Positions 1-7,125 of a DNA stretch of 35,000 nt are shown here, one piece after another. The position numbers and the translations under genes are program-made. Below the pieces are notes generated by a model that did not search any database, was not told where the DNA came from, and saw only the letters and a list, made by a program, of their open reading frames with translations. Positions within the stretch are counted from its first letter, which is position 1. Each line of letters begins with the position of its first letter. Origin of the DNA: Oscillospiraceae bacterium (GTDB taxonomy: Bacteria > Bacillota_A > Clostridia > Oscillospirales > Oscillospiraceae); the NCBI GenBank assembly GCA_017398105.1, contig JAFQHF010000043.1:1-35000 (forward strand). Direction: 5' to 3'.

Positions 1-1120
1 TAAGACCCTGGGTGAGTACATGGAGAAGGATGCCGGTTATGAAACTGCCTACATCGGCAAGTGGCACCTGGCTTCCGACGGTGAGCTGGAGCAGAAGCCC
101 ACCATCGACTACACCATCACCGCCATCCCCCAGGAGCTGCGCGGTGGTTACACCGGCTTCTGGCGTACCGCTGATGTGCTGGAGTTCACCTCCCACGGCT
201 ATGACGGCTATGTGTTCGACGAGAACAACAACCGCATCGACTTCAAGGGCTACCGCGCAGACTGCATCAACGATTTCGCTCTGGAATACCTGGATCAGTA
301 CACCGGCGAAAAGCCCTTCTTCATGACCATCTCCCAGATCGAGCCCCACCACCAGAATGACCGCAACCACTACGAAGGCCCCATCGGTTCCAAGGAGAAG
401 TACGCCAACTTCGTTCTGCCCGAGGACCTGAAGGCTCTGGGCGGCAATGCTGCTGAGGAATATCCCGATTATCTGGGCCAGTGCGCAAGCCTGGATGAGA
501 ACCTGGGCAAGCTGGTTGCCAAGCTGAAGGAAAAGGGCCTGTATGACAACACCGTCATCATCTTCGCAGCAGACCACGGTTCCCACTTCAAGACCCGTAA
601 CACCGATGCTCATCTGAACGGCTACGATGATTACAAGCGTTCCTGCCATGACGGCTGCCTCCATGTGCCTCTGGTCATTGCCGGTGGTCCCTTCAAGGGC
701 GGCAAGGTCGTTGAGGAGCTGGTCAGCACCGAGAGCCTGCCCAAGACCTTCCTGGCACTGGCCGGTGTTGATGTGGGCGACAAGATGATCGGCGAGAACC
801 TGATTGACGTATTCGAGAAGAAGTACGACGAGAGCAGACCCAACGAGGTCTTTGCACAGATCTCCGAGAGCCGTGTTGGCCGCTGTGTCCGTACTGCCGA
901 CTTCACTTACTCTGTCTACGCTCCCGGTGTCCATGGCGGTGTGGCTGCTGCATCTGATGTATACGCAGATGACTTCCTGTACGATATGCGGGTAGACCCC
1001 CATCAGCTGAACAACGTAGTTGCTGATCCTGCTTACGCAGAGATCAAGGCAGATATGCGTAAGCGTCTGCTGAAGTGGCTGGAAAAGGCTGAGGGCGCAC
1101 ATCCCACCATCATCGACTGA
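1..1120 (+). CDS. Sulfatase (alkaline phosphatase superfamily), 5' end outside the window
   Basis: Hydrolyses sulfate esters, probably on glycans such as mucin or sulfated polysaccharide. The reading frame is already open at the first bases, so the start and the N-terminal CxPxR/SxPxR formylglycine signature lie upstream. The second sulfatase signature is visible near 44-66 (GYETAYIGKWHL), and a metal-site-like stretch ADHGSHFKTR lies near 572-600. About 373 residues are present, ending at a TGA. A GntR-type regulator follows 74 bp downstream, and a radical SAM sulfatase maturase sits just beyond it on the other strand, which supports a formylglycine-dependent sulfatase. Substrate and cellular location cannot be read because the N terminus is missing. 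The family is clear; the substrate is unknown. Confidence 0.9.
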   Translation, partial: KTLGEYMEKDAGYETAYIGKWHLASDGELEQKPTIDYTITAIPQELRGGYTGFWRTADVLEFTSHGYDGYVFDENNNRIDFKGYRADCINDFALEYLDQYTGEKPFFMTISQIEPHHQNDRNHYEGPIGSKEKYANFVLPEDLKALGGNAAEEYPDYLGQCASLDENLGKLVAKLKEKGLYDNTVIIFAADHGSHFKTRNTDAHLNGYDDYKRSCHDGCLHVPLVIAGGPFKGGKVVEELVSTESLPKTFLALAGVDVGDKMIGENLIDVFEKKYDESRPNEVFAQISESRVGRCVRTADFTYSVYAPGVHGGVAAASDVYADDFLYDMRVDPHQLNNVVADPAYAEIKADMRKRLLKWLEKAEGAHPTIID

Positions 1121-1131
1121 TAAATAGCAAA

Positions 1132-1155
1132 GGGAACGCTGGAAACAGCGTTCCC
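1132..1155 (+). terminator. Perfect 10-bp hairpin with GAAA tetraloop after the sulfatase gene
   Basis: GGGAACGCTG (1132-1141) pairs exactly with CAGCGTTCCC (1146-1155) around a GAAA tetraloop. No T-tract follows, so it may be a weak terminator, a 3'-end stabiliser or a processing site between the sulfatase and regulator genes. Confidence 0.55.
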
Positions 1156-1194
1156 TATCCCTTAATAGCGGATCTATAAAGGAGAGAAGAAGAA

Positions 1195-2298
1195 ATGGCT
1201 ACTTCCGACCGTAAGTCTGAGCAGGTATACCGCTGGCTGCTGGCATACATTGATGAAAATAAGTTTTCTGGCAACCAGAAGCTGCCGTCGGAAAATGCCC
1301 TGTGCCGCAGACTGAATGTGAGCCGGGAAACTGTTCGGGTAGCCATGGAACAGTTAGTACAGGAAGGGCTTATCTACCGCGTTAAAGGCAGCGGTACCTA
1401 TTTCCACAAAGACCAGGCACTGTCCCGTGAGCTGAGTGACAAGAATGCCAAGTGTAAAATCGGATTGATCCTTCAAGGCCAGGACCCCAATGCAAACGCC
1501 AAGTTAATTGATGGGATTCGTAGCGTATTGGCTGAACAGCGGGTGGATCTGCATATTTTCCTGACGGACAATAAGTTTTCCAATGAGCGACGCTGCCTGC
1601 AGACGGTGGTGCATCAGAATTTCCAGGGTTTTATTGTGGATGGTGTGAAAGCCAGTATTATGAGCCCAAATCTGGATTGCTATCAGGAATTGTATCGCCG
1701 GAGAATCCCGGTAATATTCTATAACAATTATTATAAGAATCTTCGCTATCCCAGAGTGATTGTCAACGATATGGAGTGTGCAGAAAAACTGGTGGGTCGT
1801 TTGATCCAGGCAGGACATAAGCGAATTGCAGGAATCTTTGTCTATGACAACTATCAGAGCGTAGAGAAGTTTCAAGGCATGGCGGAAGCCTTGCGGCGCA
1901 ATGGCGTGGAACTGAAAGACCACTATATCAAATGGTGCATTTCTGACGAAGCCCACAGCCCCGGCTATGCACGCATCATAGAAAAATTTCTGCGGGGACT
2001 GCCTAAGTGCACGGCAATCGTATGCTGTAACTACATGATCTATCTTCTGGTTCGTCAGGCCTTGGAAAAGATGGGCAAAAGTATACCGGAGGATTACTCT
2101 TTGGTTTGCTTTGATTATTCTGATGAAAATCTGGAAAAGGAAGGGATTACCTGTTCTGTTACCCGCAGTTACGAAATGGGTTGTGAACTGGGTAAACGCC
2201 TGATGCGTATGATTGAGAATAAAAACTGTGACGACAAAAATTACTCCCACATCATGAAGCCTGTGATCTATGAAGGTACTTCTATCCGGGAGATATAA
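1195..2298 (+). CDS. GntR-family regulator with LacI/periplasmic-binding-protein-like sensor domain
   Basis: Transcriptional regulator of 367 residues. The first ~70 residues form a GntR winged helix-turn-helix, recognisable by LPSENALCRRLNVSRETVRV followed by GLIYRVKGSGTYF. From about residue 85 to the end the protein resembles the LacI/GalR sugar-sensing domain (IGLILQGQ near the domain start, IVNDMECAEKLVGRLI, HKRIAGIF and a late TAIVCCN segment). This AraR-like architecture is typical of regulators that bind a sugar effector. AAGGAGAGAAGA at 1179-1190 supports the ATG at 1195. Lying directly after the sulfatase gene and facing the maturase, it probably controls this glycan-desulfation module. 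The effector is unknown. Confidence 0.88.
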   Translation: MATSDRKSEQVYRWLLAYIDENKFSGNQKLPSENALCRRLNVSRETVRVAMEQLVQEGLIYRVKGSGTYFHKDQALSRELSDKNAKCKIGLILQGQDPNANAKLIDGIRSVLAEQRVDLHIFLTDNKFSNERRCLQTVVHQNFQGFIVDGVKASIMSPNLDCYQELYRRRIPVIFYNNYYKNLRYPRVIVNDMECAEKLVGRLIQAGHKRIAGIFVYDNYQSVEKFQGMAEALRRNGVELKDHYIKWCISDEAHSPGYARIIEKFLRGLPKCTAIVCCNYMIYLLVRQALEKMGKSIPEDYSLVCFDYSDENLEKEGITCSVTRSYEMGCELGKRLMRMIENKNCDDKNYSHIMKPVIYEGTSIREI

Positions 2299-2303
2299 TA
2301 GAA

Positions 2304-2340
2304 CTGCCGCCGAAGAATTGCTCTTCGGCGGCAGATTTTT
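2304..2340. terminator. Strong terminator between convergent genes
   Basis: CTGCCGCCGAAGA (2304-2316) pairs perfectly over 13 bp with 2322-2334 around the loop ATTGC, followed by ATTTTTT on the + strand. It ends transcription of the GntR-type regulator and may also serve the convergent maturase gene. Confidence 0.9.
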
Positions 2341-2342
2341 TG

Positions 2343-3449
2343 TTATCGCATTGCAGCCCGGGCCACTTCCTGCAGACGGGGAAGGGCATAGGCGAAAAAG
2401 GTTTTGAAGGAAGTGCAATAGTAATTCTTTCTCTGCTCGGTCCAGTCTCGTTTGCAGCCGCCCCGGCAGATCGGAAGATAGGGACAGGTGTTGCAATCAT
2501 CCGGACGTAAAGAACCGTCTTTAACGAAACGGACACTGGCAGGGGAGGCAAGTGCCTCTTCAACGCTCATTTCTTGAATATTCCCGATTTTCCACTCATC
2601 CAGCACATAAAAGTCGCAGGGATACAGGCTTCCGTCACCCTCTACCACCAGATAGCTTCCACAGGCACCGGAAGCAGCGCAGGTGCTGGGAGAAAGACAC
2701 ATCAAGATCCGCAGGTAATCATCAAAGGTACGGATGCTGATGTAATTTCCTGCTTTCCAATCCCGATACCAGCAGTCAAACAAACCGCAGAGGAATTTTC
2801 CATAGGCTTCCGGCTTCAGAGAGTATTTTTCACTGCCCCGCTGGGCTTCCATAGGATCTAAACAAGGAATAAATTGCAGAGGATGGTCGCCCAAGGTACG
2901 CAGGGAGGCATAAACCTTCTGGGGATTCTTTGCCACAGTGGAACTGACAACGCACAGAATATTGGACTCAACACCATGACGGTCCATCAAGGCCAATGAT
3001 TGGGTTATGCGTTCCCAGGTGCCATTCCCGGCAGCATCCACCCGGAAAGTATCGTGGATCGCTTTATTTCCGTCAATGGAAACACCCACAAGATATTCGT
3101 GCTTCTTAAAAAAAGCAGCCCATTCTTCATTGATCTGAAGTCCGTTGGTCTGAATGGCGTGTCCCACACCTACATCCTTTGTGTGGTATTGTGCTTCCAG
3201 TTCCATAAAATTCCGGAAAAAATCCAGACCAGCCAGGGTCGGTTCACCGCCCTGGAAAGTGAACTGAACAAAGCCGCCCGGTTCCACAGCTGCGAAGGCT
3301 GCCTGGATCAGAGACTGGGCCGTAGCTTCGGTCATAATACCCATACTCTTTACTTCCCGGATATCGGAGATATCATGGTAAAAACAATACCGGCACCGCA
3401 TATTACACAGGCTGGATGCGGGTTTGATTAAAAAGGTTAGAGACTTCAT
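2343..3449 (-). CDS. Anaerobic sulfatase-maturating enzyme (radical SAM/SPASM)
   Basis: Oxidises the active-site Cys or Ser of a sulfatase to formylglycine without oxygen, using S-adenosylmethionine and Fe-S clusters in the cytoplasm. The 368-residue protein has the radical SAM CxxxCxxC motif at residues 15-22 (C15, C19, C22, in SLCNMRCRYCFYHD). Its C-terminal SPASM-type cysteine set includes SGACGSYLVVEGDGSLYPCD and the later NTCPYLPICRGGCKRDW. Length and motifs match the anSME family. It converges on the GntR-type regulator and the sulfatase, the expected substrate. It has its own SigA-type promoter at 3479-3507, so it can be expressed independently of the sulfatase. Another SPASM modification role is possible but less likely in this context. 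Confidence 0.92.
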   Translation of the reverse strand: MKSLTFLIKPASSLCNMRCRYCFYHDISDIREVKSMGIMTEATAQSLIQAAFAAVEPGGFVQFTFQGGEPTLAGLDFFRNFMELEAQYHTKDVGVGHAIQTNGLQINEEWAAFFKKHEYLVGVSIDGNKAIHDTFRVDAAGNGTWERITQSLALMDRHGVESNILCVVSSTVAKNPQKVYASLRTLGDHPLQFIPCLDPMEAQRGSEKYSLKPEAYGKFLCGLFDCWYRDWKAGNYISIRTFDDYLRILMCLSPSTCAASGACGSYLVVEGDGSLYPCDFYVLDEWKIGNIQEMSVEEALASPASVRFVKDGSLRPDDCNTCPYLPICRGGCKRDWTEQRKNYYCTSFKTFFAYALPRLQEVARAAMR

Positions 3450-3478
3450 AATGCTCCTCCTGTTCGTTCTTATTTGCT

Positions 3479-3507
3479 ATTATACCGTACAATAGGAAGA
3501 TTGTAAA
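3479..3507 (-). promoter_or_regulatory. SigA-type promoter for the sulfatase maturase
   Basis: Read on the minus strand: TTTACA (3507-3502), a 17-nt spacer, then TATAAT (3484-3479), about 30 bp upstream of the maturase start. Confidence 0.75.
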
Positions 3508-3590
3508 TCTGAAGAATGGAAGAAAAAATGGTCGTTGGACTTCTTTCGTTTCTTTTGCTAAAAAACAGACAACTTTCTTGCGAAAAAGAC

Positions 3591-3618
3591 TTTAATTTGT
3601 CTGCAAAACAAGTATAAT
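3591..3618 (+). promoter_or_regulatory. galK promoter with perfect -10 and poor -35
   Basis: TATAAT lies at 3613-3618, about 60 bp upstream of the galK start, with only TTTAAT-like sequence (3591-3596) in the -35 position. Inverted AGACAA (3567-3572) and TTGTCT (3597-3602) motifs flank the region. The weak -35 is compatible with regulated expression, but no operator is proven. Confidence 0.5.
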
Positions 3619-3677
3619 AGAATCATACAAAAAATAGCGTTTCGTAAGAAACAGCAACATATATGGAGGGAAATATC

Positions 3678-4886
3678 ATGTCCGCACTTATCTTAAACCC
3701 CAAGGTAAAACAGCAGCTGGATTCTTGTTTTTCTGAAGTTTTCCAGACAATGCCCGAGCGTTATTTCTCTGCTCCCGGACGTACGGAAATCAGTGGTAAC
3801 CATACTGATCACCAGCACGGTTGTGTTCTGGCTGGTGCAGTAAACCTGGACACGGTAGCTGCTGTTCGTGTTAACGGTACCAATAAGATTCGTATTCAGT
3901 CCAAGGGCTATCCTATGTGTGAGGTTTCTCTGGAACAGCTGACTCCTGTAGAAAGCGAGATTAACTCTACGCCTGCTCTGGTTCGTGGTGTTGCTGCCCG
4001 GTTTGCACAGTTTGGCTGTGAAGTGAAGGGCTTTGATGCTTACTGTGAGTCTACGGTTCTGCCCGGCTCCGGCCTTTCCTCTTCTGCTGCTTACGAAGTG
4101 CTGATCGGTACCATTATCAACTGCTTATTCTTTGACAAGAAGCTGTCCGCAATCGAAATTGCGCAGGTTGGTCAGTATGCAGAAAATGTCTTCTTCGGGA
4201 AACCCTGCGGTCTGATGGATCAGATGGCATCTTCTGTCGGTGCTATGGTATTCATTGACTTTAAGGATCCCCAGGCTCCTGTGGTAGAAAAGATTGACTT
4301 TGATTTTGCTTCTGCGGAGCATGCACTCTGCATCATTGATACTGGTGCAGATCATGCGGATCTGACGGATGAATACGCAGCAGTACCCGGCGAACTGAAG
4401 GCTCTGTGTAATATTCTGGGTGAAGGCGAGCTGCGCTCTATTCCCAAGATGGATTTTTACAGCAATATCCAGAGACTGCGTGAAGAAGTCGGTGACCGGG
4501 CAGTACTTCGTGCCATTCACATTTACGATGAGAATCAGCGAGTGAAACTGCAGAAGAAGGCTCTGCAAGCCGGTGACTTTGCTTCTTTCCTGTCCTATGT
4601 GACGGAATCCGGTCTGTCCTCCTGGCGGTATCTGCAGAACGTCATTCCTGCGGGCAGAAAGGAAAAGCAGGAGGTTGCCTTTGCACTGACCATCGCAGAA
4701 AAGCTGCTGAATGGTCGGGGCGCCTGCCGCGTCCATGGCGGCGGCTTTGCGGGAACCATTCAGGCTTTCGTTCCCAACGATCTGCTGGAAGAATTCAAGA
4801 ACGGTATTGAGTCTGTTCTGGGTGAAGGTTCCTGCTACGTTCTTTCTATCCGTCCCCAGGGCGGCGTAGAGATGGAGGTAGAATGA
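3678..4886 (+). CDS. galK: Galactokinase
   Basis: Phosphorylates galactose to galactose-1-phosphate with ATP, the first kinase step of the Leloir pathway. GHMP-kinase motifs are present: the galactokinase signature as APGRTEISGNHTDHQHG near the N terminus, the phosphate-binding LPGSGLSSSAAYE, and the C-terminal CRVHGGGFAGT. An upstream ATG at 3663 is in frame, but GGAGGG at 3665-3670 lies just after it and 7 nt before the ATG at 3678, so the 402-residue form starting MSALILNPKV is preferred. The stop overlaps the galT start. Together with galT this converts galactose into activated hexoses. No galE or transporter is in this cluster. Confidence 0.96.
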   Translation: MSALILNPKVKQQLDSCFSEVFQTMPERYFSAPGRTEISGNHTDHQHGCVLAGAVNLDTVAAVRVNGTNKIRIQSKGYPMCEVSLEQLTPVESEINSTPALVRGVAARFAQFGCEVKGFDAYCESTVLPGSGLSSSAAYEVLIGTIINCLFFDKKLSAIEIAQVGQYAENVFFGKPCGLMDQMASSVGAMVFIDFKDPQAPVVEKIDFDFASAEHALCIIDTGADHADLTDEYAAVPGELKALCNILGEGELRSIPKMDFYSNIQRLREEVGDRAVLRAIHIYDENQRVKLQKKALQAGDFASFLSYVTESGLSSWRYLQNVIPAGRKEKQEVAFALTIAEKLLNGRGACRVHGGGFAGTIQAFVPNDLLEEFKNGIESVLGEGSCYVLSIRPQGGVEMEVE

Positions 4887-6385
4887 TGAAAATCGAAACC
4901 TACATTGATTCTCTGGTCTCTTATGCCATGAACACCGGACTGGCGGACCCCCTGGATCATCAGGTGCTGACCAACCGTTTGCTGGATATCCTGCGTAAGG
5001 ATGATTATGAACCCTCTAATGAAACCCAGAGCGAGGATCTGGAAGAGATTCTGGCAGGCATTCTGGACTATGCAGTTGACAAGGGTATCTGTGATGACGG
5101 CATCACTGCCAAGGATATTTTCGATACCCGAATCATGGGTGCCATTACTCCCATGCCCAGGGAAGTGATTGATACCTTCTGGGAAAAGTATTCCATGTCT
5201 CCGGTTGATGCTACTGACTGGTATTATAAATTCTCCTGTGACACCGACTACATCCGCCGCTATCGTATCAAGAAGGATATGCGCTGGAAGTATAAGAGTG
5301 AATACGGCGAGCTGGATATCACCATCAATCTGAGCAAACCCGAGAAGGACCCCAAGGCGATTGCTGCTGCCAAGAACGCTCCCCAGTCTGCTTATCCCAA
5401 GTGCCAGCTGTGTGTGGAAAACGAAGGTTATGCAGGCCGGATGAACCATCCTGCCCGTGCTAATCACCGGATTGTGCCCATTGCCGTCTGCGATCAACCC
5501 TGGTGTTTGCAGTACAGCCCCTATGTTTACTACAACGAGCATTGTATTGTTTTCAATTCCAAGCATATTCCCATGAAGATCGACAAGTCCGCCTTTGAAA
5601 AGCTGCTGGACTTTGTCAAGACCTTCCCCCATTACTTTGTGGGTTCCAATGCTGACCTGCCCATTGTTGGCGGCTCTATTCTGAGCCATGAACACTTCCA
5701 GGGCGGTCATTACCGCTTTGCAATGGAATCTGCCGGTATTGAGAAGGAAATCTCCTTCAAGGGTTATGAAGACATCCATGCCGGTATCGTCAAGTGGCCC
5801 ATGAGTGTTATTCGTCTGAATGGTCGTGATCCCCAGCGGATCGCAGATCTGGCGGACAAGATTCTCACCGCATGGCGTGGCTATTCCGATCTGGATTCCA
5901 GCATCATTGCTTTCTCCGATGGGGAACCCCACAACACCATCACTCCCATTGCTCGCCGCCGCTCCAATCTATATGAACTGGACCTGGTTCTGCGCTGCAA
6001 TATCACCACCGCCGAGCATCCTCTGGGTGTGTTCCATCCTCATGCGGACAAGCATCATATCAAGAAGGAAAACATTGGCCTTATTGAAGTTATGGGTCTG
6101 GCTGTTCTGCCCAGCCGTCTGAAAAAAGAACTGCACGATCTGGCAGATGCTATCGTAGCAGGCAGGGATATCGCTGCTGACGAAGTTCTGAGCAAGCACG
6201 CTCCTTGGGTGGAGGAGCTGAAGAAGCAGTACACCTTCACCGAGGACAATGCGCTGGACATCATTCTGCAGGAGACCGGTAAGGTCTTTGCAGGCGTTCT
6301 GGAGGATGCCGGTGTTTATAAAAACACCCCCGAGGGAAAAGCAGCATTCCAGAAGTTCGTAGATTATGTAAATCACAATGACTGA
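4886..6385 (+). CDS. galT: UDP-glucose-hexose-1-phosphate uridylyltransferase, class II
   Basis: Exchanges UMP between UDP-glucose and galactose-1-phosphate, giving UDP-galactose and glucose-1-phosphate. About 500 residues is the size of the Firmicutes class II GalT rather than the ~350-residue class I enzyme. The nucleotidyl-transfer segment is recognisable as ILSHEHFQGGHYRF, preceded by ANHRIVPI and followed by NTITPIARRR. Two overlapping ATGs exist (4883 and 4886). GGAGG at 4874-4878 is 4 nt from the first and 7 nt from the second, so 4886 is preferred, giving MKIETYIDSL. Either way it is translationally coupled to galK. A terminator follows at 6478. Confidence 0.95.
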   Translation: MKIETYIDSLVSYAMNTGLADPLDHQVLTNRLLDILRKDDYEPSNETQSEDLEEILAGILDYAVDKGICDDGITAKDIFDTRIMGAITPMPREVIDTFWEKYSMSPVDATDWYYKFSCDTDYIRRYRIKKDMRWKYKSEYGELDITINLSKPEKDPKAIAAAKNAPQSAYPKCQLCVENEGYAGRMNHPARANHRIVPIAVCDQPWCLQYSPYVYYNEHCIVFNSKHIPMKIDKSAFEKLLDFVKTFPHYFVGSNADLPIVGGSILSHEHFQGGHYRFAMESAGIEKEISFKGYEDIHAGIVKWPMSVIRLNGRDPQRIADLADKILTAWRGYSDLDSSIIAFSDGEPHNTITPIARRRSNLYELDLVLRCNITTAEHPLGVFHPHADKHHIKKENIGLIEVMGLAVLPSRLKKELHDLADAIVAGRDIAADEVLSKHAPWVEELKKQYTFTEDNALDIILQETGKVFAGVLEDAGVYKNTPEGKAAFQKFVDYVNHND

Positions 6386-6477
6386 TCCATGATGATTCTG
6401 TTTTTGCGATACTGCTGATAATTAATTAAGATATCTATACTATAGTGCTCCTCATTTTCTACTCCTCTTGTGGAAAA

Positions 6478-6502
6478 CTCCTCTGAACTCAGGGGAGCTT
6501 TT
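6478..6502 (+). terminator. Terminator of the galK-galT operon
   Basis: CTCCTCTG (6478-6485) pairs with CAGGGGAG (6490-6497), including one G-T pair, around loop AACT, followed by CTTTTCGTT. Confidence 0.7.
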
Positions 6503-7035
6503 CGTTATCTTAAGAAGGCGATACTAGTGTTCACAATCATGCCGGAAGAAGCGTTCGGGGATTCTGGGGAATGGAGCTGATGGCGAAGCTGTATATATGA
6601 TGTCAATATCCAAAAACATACGTACGGTACGTACCAAAGTACAGGGAAAGACGGATGTGCGCACGCTACGCAAAAAACGGTGTTTACACACAACTTTTAG
6701 TTCTTGCTTTGGTATATATGATTGTTCAAAAATTACGCAGGTGCGTTTCTGTAATTCCTGAAAGGATTTTGGTATGACCGTAGTGATCTATCAGAAGATA
6801 AGGCATCTATAAGTTCGGCAAATAGGAAGTCGCTCCAACTGATCAGCCGGAACGAAGATAAACTCCCGGAAACCATAACCGATCCACAGAAGCAGAAATC
6901 AATAAATTGGTTCCTCCGATTGTGATCCTGTCCGTACCTTGTGATCCGGATAGTTCTCACAGCAATTTGCCCGGATATTGGCGAAGGATGCGGACGTACG
7001 CCGTTGACAGATCAGTAGATGTGTTTTTACAAATA
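6503..7035. other. Gene-poor gap before the nitrite reductase operon
   Basis: About 530 bp with no open frame that has a good start, ribosome site and recognisable product. Short open stretches exist, for example a lysine/arginine-rich one at about 6530-6760 without a convincing start, and an isolated piece at about 6740-6920. They look like decayed or chance coding rather than genes. A 15-bp palindrome is at 6619-6633. I recognise no RNA gene here. Confidence 0.5.
6619..6633. repeat. Hyphenated palindrome TACGTAC-G-GTACGTA
   Basis: Perfect 7-bp arms around a single G, inside the gene-poor gap. It could be a protein-binding site or a remnant of a mobile element; nothing nearby decides this. 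Confidence 0.5.
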
Positions 7036-7064
7036 TTGACAATTTATAAACAGTCATGTATACT
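7036..7064 (+). promoter_or_regulatory. Strong SigA-type promoter of the FMN-NrfA/NrfA operon
   Basis: TTGACA (7036-7041), a 17-nt spacer and TATACT (7059-7064), with an expected transcript start near 7071, leaving a leader of about 55 nt before the ATG at 7126. Confidence 0.85.
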
Positions 7065-7075
7065 AGAATTATACA
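7057..7075. promoter_or_regulatory. Inverted repeat TGTATA-N7-TATACA over the -10 element
   Basis: TGTATA (7057-7062) and TATACA (7070-7075) are perfect inverted arms covering the -10 element and the probable transcript start, a position suited to repression. It does not match Rex, FNR or NsrR consensus sequences that I know, so the binding protein is unknown and it may be chance. Confidence 0.4.
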
Positions 7076-7125
7076 ACTATATCTATTATTTGATATCTGT
7101 ACAATAAGCGTAAGAGGTGATTCCT

